Positions 51,501-59,366 of a DNA stretch of 64,000 bases are shown piece after piece. The notes below the pieces were generated by a model. It was not told where the DNA came from. It searched no databases and saw only the letters and a program-made list of their open reading frames with translations. Each line of letters begins with the position of its first letter. The first letter of the stretch is position 1. Made by a program: the position numbers and the translations under genes. The stretch comes from Streptomyces griseus (GTDB lineage: Bacteria; Actinomycetota; Actinomycetes; Streptomycetales; Streptomycetaceae), in contig NZ_UAVD01000052.1 in the NCBI RefSeq assembly GCF_900460065.1, positions 186,001 to 250,000 on the forward strand, written 5' to 3'.

Positions 51501-54500
51501 GGCCGTCACCGCGCGCTGGGCGGCGGCGTTGGCGGCGGCGGCCTGCTGCTTGGAGGCGGTGACGAGCACCTGGACCTTGCCCCGCGCCTTCGCGAGGTCG
51601 CTCTTCGCCCGGTCGAAGAGGGCCTGCTTCGGCTTGAAGAGGTGGTCCGGGTCGATCTTGAGCTGGTCCTGCCAGTACTTCTGCCACCGCAGGATCTGGT
51701 CGGCGAACCAGGCCTGGCCGATGGCCTCGACCATGGTGTCGGCGGCGGCCCGGGTCGCGGCGGCGGCGTCGGCCTCCGCCTGCATGATGACCGCGCGCGG
51801 GGCGGCCTGGCCGGCGTACTCCGTCTCCCACTCGGCCGAGGCCTGCGAGACGACCTCGCTCAGACCGTTGCGCGGGTCCACCGGATCCTGGTGGTTGCAC
51901 TCCGCCCATGCCTGCTTGAGGGTCTCGACCTCGATGCGGAACCCCGCACTGTCCTCGGTGACCTTCTTGCCGAGGAAGCCGCCGTGCCGCAGGTAGGTCG
52001 CGACGTCGGCGGACGTCGTACCGCCGGAGAACCGGGTGTTGCTCACGTTCGAGTACCGGAGCATGACGTCTGCCTCGGCGTCGTGCCAGCTGTCCTTGCC
52101 GCGGTTCTGCTCGGTGATCTCCCCGGCCTTCGCCAGTGCCTCGGCGCTGGCGTTGGTGTGATCGTCCCAGCCCAGACGCTGGGACAGCTTCGCCTGCGAG
52201 GCCAGGGTGAAGCCGAGGATGTCCTCGCCGAACTCCGGCGTGTGCAGCGTGATCCCGTCGTCGAACGAGCTCATCGCGTACGGCCGGTTGGCATCCTCCA
52301 GGAGAGCCTCGCGGGCGGCCATGGCGTCACGGAAGGCCATGGCGGCCTCGCTGTCCTGGTCCCTGGCCTGCCCCAGGGGCATGAACCCGATCCAGCCGAC
52401 GTCACCGATGACGGCGTCCAGCTGATCGTTGGTCCCGGTCAGGCCCTCGATGGCCTTGGCCTTCATCTTGGCGCCGCCCGCGTGCAGGGCGACCCCCGCG
52501 AGGCACCGGTTCAGCCGCGGGGTGGAGCGGACATCGCTGATGACGGCGGTCAGTTCGCCGAGCCGGCGCTGTGCGTTGTCGGCGTCGACGAAGATCTTCC
52601 GAACCCCCTCGGAGACCTTCTCGACCGCCTGGGCGAGTGCGGGCATACGGCCGACGATCACGGCGGAGGAGGTGATGTCGACGAGGTCCCAGAGGCAGTC
52701 CTCGACGTCGTACCCCGCCAGGCACTGCTTCACGTCGGCGGCATCGAGCTGTTCGAAGAGGATCTGGCCGCCGTTGGCCGTCGCCCAGGCGACGATGTCC
52801 ACCGAGACGGCCGCGAGGCCCTCGCGGTAGTCGTCGACACAGGTCCGGCCGCACGCGTCGAGGAGGATCTTCTCCTCGCGGTCCCCGAGAACGGGCCAGT
52901 TGGCGGCACCGCCCTTGATGGGTGTGACGCCCTCGGCGAGTGCGTCCTTGTGCGCGGCCTCGTTCTTCTCGCGCTGTTCCTGCTCGGCCTTCTTCGCGGC
53001 CTCCTCGGCCGCGGTGCTGTCGCCCGTGGCGTCGGACGCCTTGTCCTCGGCGGCCTTGGCCTCCTTCTCCGCCTCGGTCGCCTTGTCCTGGGCTCCCTTG
53101 GCGGCCTCACCGGCCCGGTCGGCCTTCTCGTTCGCCTCGGCGGCGTGCCGTTCGGCGTCCGTCGCCTCACGGTCCGCCTCGATGGCCGTGGTGTTCGTCT
53201 CGTTCGCGACGAGTTGGGCCTTGGCCGCGTCATCGCCGGCCTGCTGGGAGTGCCCGGCGGCGGCGTCGGACGCCTTCTTGGCGCCCTTCTGGTCGCCGGC
53301 CGCGTCGGCGGCGGACGTCTGAGCGCGGGTCACGGCCTCGACGGCCCGGACCGAATCACTCGCCGCGCGTGCGGCGGCCTCTGCTGCCAGCTTGGCGTCG
53401 CCCGTCGCCTGCGCGGCGGCCTGCCGCGCGGAATCGGACGCCGCTGCCGCCTCGGTGGCCTTGGCCTCGGCGGCCGCGGCCTGCTGCTCCGCGATCGTCT
53501 TGGACGACTGACCGACCAGGACGGCGAAGGCAGCCGAGCTGTCCTTCACCCGGTACGGGGTCCCCGCCGCGATGGCTTCGCTGGAAGCGGCTGTGGCTTC
53601 CTTCGCGCTGTCGCGCGCGGCGAGCGCCGCCTGTCCGGCGGCGTAGGCGCGACCGACGACGGTCGCGGCAGACTTGACGGCGTCGGCCGCGCTCGTCACG
53701 GCGGCAGCGGACTCCTGCTCCGCCTTCTCGGCCAGTTTCGTGGCGTTCTGCGATGCCGTGGCGGCGTTCTCCGCGCGGAGCGCGGCGTCCTGCGACGCGT
53801 CGAGGGCGACGGCGGCGGCCGCGTGGGCGGAGGATGCCGCGCCGAGGGAGGTGCGGTACGCCGACCACGCCTTACCGGCGTTGGCCTCGGCCCGCCTGGC
53901 TGCGCCCTCCGCCGTGGTCGCGGCGCTCCGCGCACCGACGGCGGCGGTGGTGGCCTGGTCGGCAGCGGTCTGCGCGGCGGTCGAGGCCTGGGCGGCCTGG
54001 CTCGCCGCCGTGCGTGCGGCGGTGGCCGCGGCCCGGGTCTCGGCGGCGGCCGCCGTGCCCGCGGCGGCGGTGGCCGCGGCTTCGAGGGCGGCTGCGCGGG
54101 CCGCGGTGGCCTGCTTGGCCTGGGTCGCGGCAACGGCCTTCTCGCGTGCGGTCTGCGCAGCCTTCGCCTTCTCGGTGGCGAGCTTGCGCTTCGCCGTCGC
54201 GTCGGCGGACGCGGTCTCGGCAGCGGTGTCGGCACTCTTGGCCGTGGTCTGCTCGGTCGCCGCCCGCTGCTGGGCCTTCTGCGCCTTTTCCCGCTCGATG
54301 GCGGCCTCGGCACGGGATGCGACGGCGTTGGCCTTCTCGGCCTGTGCCTTGGCGCGTTCGGAAGCAGCGGTGGTGGCGGCGTCCTCTGCCTTGTCGCGCT
54401 TCTGCTCCGCCGTAGTACGGGCGTCCTTGGCCCTCTTCGCACTGGCGGCGGCGCCCTGGGCGTTGGCCTCGGCACTGTCGGCGGCGGCCTTCGCCTGGGA

Positions 54501-55955
54501 GGCGGCCTCCTCGGCGGCCACGCGACGGAACTCGGTGCTGATCGCGTGGGAGTCCGTCTGCGCCTTGGCAAGCAGGGCGTCCGCGTCGGCGATCGTCGCG
54601 TTGGCCGCAGCGAGCGCGGTCTCCGTGGCCTTCGCGGCGGCCGCGGTGGCGGCAGCCGAGGCACGGGCCACCTGGACCGACTGCTGGGCGTACATCAGAC
54701 CACGCCCGCGCGGCGTGCGGGCGGCGTCGGCGACGGCCCATGCCTCCTGCTGCGCGGTCGCGGCCTTCTGGGCGGCGGTGGCTGCCTTGGCAGCCTGCGC
54801 CTTGGCCGAGACGACCAGGGCGGCCACCTTGGTGCGGGCGGCGTTCTGATCGGCCGTGGCCTTGTCGTAGAAAGCCTGGTCGGGCTTGTCGGACATGTCG
54901 ATGCCGTTGGCGGCGGCGTCCTGCCAGTACTTCCGCCAGGTCAGGATCTGCTCGACGATCCAGGCCTGCCTGATGGCCTCGATCATGTCGCCGGTCGCGG
55001 CCTGGGTCGCCGCGGCGGCGTCCGCCTCCGCCTGGATGATCGTGGCCCGCTGGTCGGCCTGCCCCGCGTACTCCAGCTCCCAGTCGACCATCGCGGTCAT
55101 GACCGGTGCGTTCAGTACGCGCCGCGGGTCGATCGGGTTCTGGTAATCGCAGGCAGCCCAGGCCTGCTTCAGGTCCTCGACCTCGACGTTGTACTCGGCC
55201 GTGTCCTTGACCGGGGCATCGGTCGCGAATCCACCGCGCCGCAGATAGGCGGCGATGTCGCTGGATGTGGTGCCGCCCGAGTACTCGTATCCGACGTCTC
55301 GCAGCATCAAGTGCGCCGCGAAGTCGTGCCAGTCGTCCTTGCCGTCGTTCTCGTCGGCGATCACGCGGGCCCGCGCGATCGCCTCGTCACTGGCCTCGCT
55401 GTGGCCGTCCCACCCGAGCGGGGAGGCGAGCTGAACCTGCGCGAGGGCGGTGAAGTAGCTCACGTTCGCACCGAAGTCGGGTGCGTGGAAGTCCATGCCC
55501 TCATCGGTCCACGCGGACTCGCGATAGGGCTTGTTGGCCTCGTTGAGCTCGGCTCTCCGCCGGTCGCCGGCCTCCCGGTAGGCGCTGCCGTCCTCCTTGT
55601 CGGCGATTCCTTCCATGCCGATGGGGCCGTAGCCGATCCAGCCGATATCGCCGATGGCCTCGCGGAGTTGCTCGTCGGTGCCGGTCAGGGCCTCGATGGC
55701 CTTGGCCTTCATCCGGGGACCGCCGACGTGCAGCGCCACACCGGCGAGGCAGCGGTCGCGTCGGGGATCCTCGCCGATGCTGTTGCGGCTGACCCCGGTG
55801 TCCTCCTCGGCGGGCGGGTCAGCCACGGCGGGAACGGCCTGGATCACACCCGCCAGTACGGCCCCGGCGGTCAGGAGCGCTGTTGCGCTGGTGGCTCTGG
55901 TCAGGGTGGAGCGAATGCGACGTCGGCGTCTGCCGATATCTCTGAGCAATGACAT
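48552..55955 (-). CDS. Giant secreted polymorphic toxin with two tandem modules
   Basis: A 2467-residue protein. The ATG at 55955 opens a Sec-type signal peptide (MSLLRDIGRRRRRIRSTLTR ... AVPAVADPP). Module A (about 65-1010): a globular part starting RCLAGVALHVGGPRMKAKAI (weakly like ALF repeats) and then ~700 residues of Ala/Lys/Glu-rich coiled coil. A ~140-residue Cys-containing linker follows (CGRTCVDD, CLAGYDVEDCLWDLVD). Module B (about 1147-2090) repeats the plan (RCLAGVALHAGGAKMKAKAI). A Cys-rich pre-toxin region with hydrophobic stretches and a C-terminal tip (about 2316-2467: HIVLGINPHSDDLAA, RPIWTVGVER, GTAWEMIKLRTALR, WDSIEWHM) resembles Ntox27 as I recall it. Probably a contact-dependent or secreted antibacterial toxin. 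Confidence 0.8.
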   Translation of the reverse strand: MSLLRDIGRRRRRIRSTLTRATSATALLTAGAVLAGVIQAVPAVADPPAEEDTGVSRNSIGEDPRRDRCLAGVALHVGGPRMKAKAIEALTGTDEQLREAIGDIGWIGYGPIGMEGIADKEDGSAYREAGDRRRAELNEANKPYRESAWTDEGMDFHAPDFGANVSYFTALAQVQLASPLGWDGHSEASDEAIARARVIADENDGKDDWHDFAAHLMLRDVGYEYSGGTTSSDIAAYLRRGGFATDAPVKDTAEYNVEVEDLKQAWAACDYQNPIDPRRVLNAPVMTAMVDWELEYAGQADQRATIIQAEADAAAATQAATGDMIEAIRQAWIVEQILTWRKYWQDAAANGIDMSDKPDQAFYDKATADQNAARTKVAALVVSAKAQAAKAATAAQKAATAQQEAWAVADAARTPRGRGLMYAQQSVQVARASAAATAAAAKATETALAAANATIADADALLAKAQTDSHAISTEFRRVAAEEAASQAKAAADSAEANAQGAAASAKRAKDARTTAEQKRDKAEDAATTAASERAKAQAEKANAVASRAEAAIEREKAQKAQQRAATEQTTAKSADTAAETASADATAKRKLATEKAKAAQTAREKAVAATQAKQATAARAAALEAAATAAAGTAAAAETRAAATAARTAASQAAQASTAAQTAADQATTAAVGARSAATTAEGAARRAEANAGKAWSAYRTSLGAASSAHAAAAVALDASQDAALRAENAATASQNATKLAEKAEQESAAAVTSAADAVKSAATVVGRAYAAGQAALAARDSAKEATAASSEAIAAGTPYRVKDSSAAFAVLVGQSSKTIAEQQAAAAEAKATEAAAASDSARQAAAQATGDAKLAAEAAARAASDSVRAVEAVTRAQTSAADAAGDQKGAKKASDAAAGHSQQAGDDAAKAQLVANETNTTAIEADREATDAERHAAEANEKADRAGEAAKGAQDKATEAEKEAKAAEDKASDATGDSTAAEEAAKKAEQEQREKNEAAHKDALAEGVTPIKGGAANWPVLGDREEKILLDACGRTCVDDYREGLAAVSVDIVAWATANGGQILFEQLDAADVKQCLAGYDVEDCLWDLVDITSSAVIVGRMPALAQAVEKVSEGVRKIFVDADNAQRRLGELTAVISDVRSTPRLNRCLAGVALHAGGAKMKAKAIEGLTGTNDQLDAVIGDVGWIGFMPLGQARDQDSEAAMAFRDAMAAREALLEDANRPYAMSSFDDGITLHTPEFGEDILGFTLASQAKLSQRLGWDDHTNASAEALAKAGEITEQNRGKDSWHDAEADVMLRYSNVSNTRFSGGTTSADVATYLRHGGFLGKKVTEDSAGFRIEVETLKQAWAECNHQDPVDPRNGLSEVVSQASAEWETEYAGQAAPRAVIMQAEADAAAATRAAADTMVEAIGQAWFADQILRWQKYWQDQLKIDPDHLFKPKQALFDRAKSDLAKARGKVQVLVTASKQQAAAANAAAQRAVTAQQQAWTIADAAEVPRGRGLVYAQQSVQVARASGAAATAAAKATETALNAANATVSTSHALLALAQTQTHAVKTEFARIAAQEAASQAKVAADSAEAYAASAAANAATAKKAKETAAAEEEEARQAAADAQRSRGVAELERANAAAYRATAESERDKAAGHEADAVAQGRLAGDARTSAEASAATASDRRANAEKAEKDAVAARDKALEAEQRRDSLKAKAAAKEAHAAAMEGTDAAEAARAAATDARSAANTATTAATNARASANAATAAATNAREAATKAQGAASRAKAASDATWASYLVAAGSAASAHAAAAEAIDASEAAALDAKGAKEQSEKASTAARTAKKEAATAHSEALKTAAWAATTAGKALAAVQSSLAARDSAAAVIKPANEAISLGGPYQETDSSAAFAVLTGQQSLTLSQQQAAAAAATATLAEGFSAEAKALAAQAAADMKLAAQASAAAATDAVRAAKAYTRAQSSAAQAAADSKLAQASAKRADGYAESAGQDVARAWTASNDAQLDAIAADSAATEAEKDAASARAAATRAEEDAAGARGAATRAEADATAAEKAAEGAWDAANEAQEAADRTEKGGNTEQITQGVTTGISGVWAVLDRIEYIGEPRNVVKDNCNPIIHVGDCTITSDVTYKSHVDLFMCMATPDSYSGSCPAADTVYLGPEVSEPTTKRLSYTLTMVEFNSGIDPVDVLLGDFIGCAKLITPGVSGGSWGDCAWAASWFVAGVIFRSAKAAVTAMDAAMRTGIGFMDAYRALRTIGLTEAAVQGIISRLLRMAAEACETVNTPKTFKVAAFSLASADSEVVKKCAALLKDLVKDGDHIVLGINPHSDDLAASIGASTFNNKAYGTNLPAAMGLGERPIWTVGVERSVENPKVRISVTLDGVAGAKNADEALTLLLQRGETIEKSDWKVIRTGGFGTAWEMIKLRTALRMEYRKWDSIEWHMTNSKGDVVRVYPTRMTYANGTPVD
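49700..52525 (-). repeat. Module B of the giant protein (duplicate of module A)
   Basis: Codons for RCLAGVALHAGGAKMKAKAI through DSSAAFAVLTGQQS and the following coiled coil. The distance from the RCLAG cysteine to the DSSAAF word is about 2208 nt, against about 2206 nt in module A, so the copies are almost collinear. Limits are approximate. Confidence 0.8.
52950..55770 (-). repeat. Module A of the giant protein
   Basis: The first copy of the repeated unit; the RCLAG cysteines of A and B are 3246 nt (1082 codons) apart. Protein words such as RGRGLMYAQQSVQVARAS (A) and RGRGLVYAQQSVQVARAS (B) show close similarity. Limits are approximate. Confidence 0.8.
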
Positions 55956-56369
55956 GTCTGCCCGGCAATCTCTAGGTCGTCCGGCAGCACTTCCCATGGG
56001 CATGACAGACGATGTCCGACCCCGGGGCGCGATCCCCCTCAGAACGGCAGCTGTCGGCGTACCCGCTGCTCCCCATGAGCCGACGCTGCCGCTTGCCTCG
56101 TGACCATGCCACGCACAACCCTTCACGGGAAGATCAAATATTCTTCACGAATAGGGGCACGAAGCTCAATAAGTGTATGAAATCTGCGGCTTGTTGATCA
56201 TCTTGTTACGTGGTGCAGGAACATGGCTCTCACCGCAGTCAGAGCCGAACCTCGTGGGTCCGAAGTCGACGGACGGCGCTCCTGTGGGGTGGCAGAGGCG
56301 ACGCATGTCTCCGGATCCGTCCGCGTTACTCGATCCGGGAGGACCGAGCAGCCGGTCCGGCCGACTCTC
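55956..56369. other. Upstream region of the giant toxin gene
   Basis: About 410 bases between two minus-strand genes. Positions 56125-56200 are markedly AT-rich; GAAGATCAAATATTCTTC (56129-56146) is an imperfect palindrome and may be a promoter or regulator site of the giant gene. The start codon has no strong ribosome binding site (CCGGGCAG is 5 nt away). I see no gene on either strand. Confidence 0.45.
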
Positions 56370-56996
56370 TCAACTGCCCCGGGCGAAGGCGGCGGTGGGA
56401 AGCGGGGCCTGGAAGGCCTCCCACGAGACGTGGATTCCGTGCTCGCGTTCGAGGAAACGGAGGAAGGCGACGTCGGGAGGTTCCTCACCGCAATACCCGA
56501 AGCCCGGCACCCCCGGCTCGCCGCCGGCGCCTGCCGAATGCCCCACTTGGGGCTGGTAGTAGGCCAGCACCCTGCCGTTGACGGCATAGCCGACCTCGTG
56601 TTCGCCGTTCACGCTGCGGAACACGGTGTACACGCGAGTGCCGTGCGACAGCGCCGCCAGGTGGGCAGGGGCACGGCTGGTGATGTTCTCGATCGCGTAG
56701 GCCCAGCCGGGAACGGCGCCCGCGCGAACGAGCACCGCCGGATGTGAGAGGAATCCGGCCTCCGTCAGCCGGGCCACCAGGCTCTCGTCCTCCCGGTCGA
56801 GAAAGTCCAGGTCACTCAGGTGGCCGTCCTCCGGCCGCATCTGGAGTTCGGCCACCACGTCGTCGGACAGCTCGTGGAGGTGATGCGGCTCCGCTCCCAT
56901 CCGCGCCAGCAGATCCCGCGGCCCGATGCCTTCGCACAGCGTGAAGGTGTAACCCAAGTCGTACGCGGTGGATATCCATCGCAACCCGTTCGCCAC
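56370..56996 (-). CDS. DUF6461-like hypothetical protein
   Basis: A 208-residue soluble protein. The GTG at 56996 is 8 nt after GAGGAG; another GTG 6 nt upstream is possible. Words are DLGYTFTLCEGIGPRDLLAR, GWAYAIENITSRAP, RVYTVFRSVNGEHEVGYAVN and a C-terminal DVAFLRFLEREHGI. I recall this pattern as DUF6461, found in many streptomycetes, sometimes near toxin genes. Function unknown. It may be a further immunity-like protein, but it lies upstream of the toxin, not downstream. Confidence 0.65.
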   Translation of the reverse strand: MANGLRWISTAYDLGYTFTLCEGIGPRDLLARMGAEPHHLHELSDDVVAELQMRPEDGHLSDLDFLDREDESLVARLTEAGFLSHPAVLVRAGAVPGWAYAIENITSRAPAHLAALSHGTRVYTVFRSVNGEHEVGYAVNGRVLAYYQPQVGHSAGAGGEPGVPGFGYCGEEPPDVAFLRFLEREHGIHVSWEAFQAPLPTAAFARGS

Positions 56997-57191
56997 GTCC
57001 ACCGCTCCTCGCACTCGCCGACTCACGTGGCAACGTAGCCCAGTCGGCGCCCGGCGACACTGGTTCCCGCTCTGGTCGGCGGGAACGGCCGACTCCGGAG
57101 GAACCACGCTGCGAGCCGGTCGCGCGGTGCCGCACCGCCGGGCCGGGGGCGCCACCCGGCCCCTTCACGGTGCGGGGACGCCCCTGACCGG

Positions 57192-57959
57192 TCATGCGTG
57201 GTCGTTCTCGGTGCGCCAGTGCTCGCACAGGGCCGACAGTTCCGCTTCCATCGCCGGCGCCTCGGTGTCCAGCAGCCGGACCTGGGCCCCGGGGCCCGCG
57301 AGGTCCGTCCGGTAGGGGTGGGGCGGTCCGGGCGGACGGGTGCCGAGGGCGGTGACGGAGCCGACGATCCGGTTCGGGCCGAGCACACCGGGTAGCTCCC
57401 GGATGTCCGGGTCGGTCAGGTCGAGGTCCTCTACCAGCAGTTCCCGGCCGTCGTACTCGGCCCTCGTCCTGGTCCGGACCCGCCCGCCGCGTTCACCGGA
57501 GCGGCCCAGGACGAGGGTGTCGCGCCACAGCATCCGGGCGCCGGGCGCGAGCGTCACCTCCATGGTGCGGTCGACCCACGCGCCGTGCGCGACCACGAAC
57601 GGCTTTCCGTCCCAGTCCAGACGGCCTCCTGCCGCGATGTCGATCCTGGCCCGCCACGCCGATCTGCCTCCCCGGTGGTCGTAGGCCACCAGACCGGAGG
57701 GCTCGACCAGATCCAGGCGGGCCCCCGGGCCGACGGACACGTGCAGCCGGAGATCGTCGCCGGCCAGCAGTCCGGCCCGGGTGCCCACGAGGGCGATCCG
57801 CAGGCGGTCCGCGCACGGCAGCAGGGGGCGGGGGGCGAGGAACGCCCCGGGAGAGAGCTCGCGGGCGAGGTGCCGGCCGGAGGCGTCGCGCTCGACGGCG
57901 ACGACCGTGGGGTCGTCGGGCTCGGCCGGGCGTGCGGCGGGCGCGGGCGGGCCGGTCAC
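57192..57959 (-). CDS. ureD: Urease accessory protein UreD
   Basis: A 255-residue protein with LHVSVGPGARLDLVEPSGLV, AGGRLDWDGKPFVVAHGAWV and LAPGARMLWRDTLVLGRSGE, characteristic of UreD/UreH. It binds apo-urease with UreF and UreG and helps place nickel. GTG start overlaps the ureG stop (GTGA). It is last in the operon. Confidence 0.93.
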   Translation of the reverse strand: MTGPPAPAARPAEPDDPTVVAVERDASGRHLARELSPGAFLAPRPLLPCADRLRIALVGTRAGLLAGDDLRLHVSVGPGARLDLVEPSGLVAYDHRGGRSAWRARIDIAAGGRLDWDGKPFVVAHGAWVDRTMEVTLAPGARMLWRDTLVLGRSGERGGRVRTRTRAEYDGRELLVEDLDLTDPDIRELPGVLGPNRIVGSVTALGTRPPGPPHPYRTDLAGPGAQVRLLDTEAPAMEAELSALCEHWRTENDHA

Positions 57960-58708
57960 GAGCCGTCGTGGCTGTGGCTGTGGGGCGCCATCGGGCCGGG
58001 GTCGGTCGGGACGTGGGTGCCGGAGCGGTGGCGTACCAGCACGGCCCTCACCCAGTCGGCCAGTCGGGCGATCGACTCCGGATCGTGCTTGGACAGCGCG
58101 AGGACGGGCAGACCGTCGCGGGCCCGTTCGGCGTCGGCGACCATCGCGGTGACGTCGACCTCCACATGGGGGGCCAGGTCGGTCTTGTTGATGACCAGGA
58201 GGTCCGCGCCGGTGATGCCCGGGCCGCCCTTGCGGGCGACGTCCCCGCCGCCCGCGACGTCGATGCTGAACAGCTGGGCGTCGGCGAGGGCCGGGCTGAA
58301 GGTGGCGGTGAGGTTGTCGCCCCCGCTCTCGATGAGCACCAGGTCCAGTGGCCCGTACGCCTCTTCCAGGTCCTCGACCGCGTCGAGGTTGGCGCTGACG
58401 TCGTCGCGGATCGCGGTGTGCGGGCAGGCGCCGGTCTCGACGGCGCGGATGCGCTCGGTGGGCAGGACGCCGGCCGAGCGGAGGAAGCGGGCGTCCTCGT
58501 CGGTGTAGATGTCGTTGGTGACGACGGCCATGGAGAGTTCACCGGCGAGTTCGCGGCAGAGGGTGGCGAGGATGGAGCTCTTGCCGGTGCCGACGGGGCC
58601 GGCGACGCCGATGCGCAGGGCGCGCGGCTGGTTGAGCGGCTGGTGGTAGTGCTCGTTGGGGCCCTGGGCGGGCTGTCCCGGCTGCTGGGCGGATGCGTTG
58701 TCAGGCAA
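57956..58708 (-). CDS. ureG: Urease accessory GTPase UreG
   Basis: A ~250-residue GTPase that drives nickel insertion. Walker A GPVGTGKSS, the nickel-binding region VETGACPHTAIRDDVSANLD (Cys-Pro-His) and the NKTD base motif are all present. A His-containing tail HSHSHDG at the C-terminus may bind nickel. The TTG at 58708, 8 nt after GGAG, overlaps the ureF stop; another TTG at 58741 is possible. Confidence 0.93.
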   Translation of the reverse strand: MPDNASAQQPGQPAQGPNEHYHQPLNQPRALRIGVAGPVGTGKSSILATLCRELAGELSMAVVTNDIYTDEDARFLRSAGVLPTERIRAVETGACPHTAIRDDVSANLDAVEDLEEAYGPLDLVLIESGGDNLTATFSPALADAQLFSIDVAGGGDVARKGGPGITGADLLVINKTDLAPHVEVDVTAMVADAERARDGLPVLALSKHDPESIARLADWVRAVLVRHRSGTHVPTDPGPMAPHSHSHDGS

Positions 58709-59366
58709 GGAAGAGTCTCCGTTCGCGTCGGTCGTGTTCAAGTGCCCACTGCTCGGTGAGCGGTGGGGTACGGGCGGGGAGTTCGGCGGGGGTGCGTACG
58801 GCCAGCGCCTCGGTGACGGTTCTCGCGGCGTCCGCTTCGGCGGCGACGATCCACGCGACCGAGTCGAGGGGGTCGCCGGGCAGCAGTTTGAGCGCGGCGG
58901 AGGCGATGGTCTGGAGTTCGTCGTAGACGACGCCGTGGACCAGCTCCTCCTCCCCCACCCCCAGGACGGCCCCGAGCGCCCCGAGGGTGACCGGTCGCAG
59001 GGGGCGCGGCCGGATCCGCGCCAGGGCGGTGACCGCGGGATGGTCCGGGTCCAGTCGACGGGCGAGGCGGTGCACGCCTCGGCCCAGGGCGGCGGACGCC
59101 TCGCGCAGCGGCGCCGTCGGCGTCCGGGCGGCGAGTGCCTCCTGCACGGGCGCGAAGTCCACCGGTGCGCGCAGGGCCGCGCGCAGGGCGAGTGCGGTGG
59201 CAGCCGCTTCGGTGACGACGGTGGTGTGCAGGCGGGCCCTCAGCAGCGCGGGTATCTGCGCGCGCGTGAGGCCTGCCGCGACGGCCGGTTCGAGGCCGGC
59301 GCTGTAGGTGTGGGCGCCGACCGGGAGCCGCCCGTCGGCGAGGAGGTAGGGGGCGAGCAGCGCCAT
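58701..59366 (-). CDS. ureF: Urease accessory protein UreF
   Basis: A 221-residue all-helical protein. MALLAPYLLADGRLPVGAHT and YSAGLEPAVAAG are the UreF N-terminus; the rest fits in length and helicity. It acts as GTPase-activating partner of UreG in the activation complex. ATG overlaps the ureC stop by one base (TGATG). Confidence 0.9.
   Translation of the reverse strand: MALLAPYLLADGRLPVGAHTYSAGLEPAVAAGLTRAQIPALLRARLHTTVVTEAAATALALRAALRAPVDFAPVQEALAARTPTAPLREASAALGRGVHRLARRLDPDHPAVTALARIRPRPLRPVTLGALGAVLGVGEEELVHGVVYDELQTIASAALKLLPGDPLDSVAWIVAAEADAARTVTEALAVRTPAELPARTPPLTEQWALEHDRRERRLFLA

Noticed and set aside
50823..55952. 1709-codon open frame on the plus strand opposite the giant toxin
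   Set aside because: It is antisense to a repetitive Ala-rich coding region; Gly/Arg/Leu-rich content without domains is the expected complement of GC-rich alanine codons.
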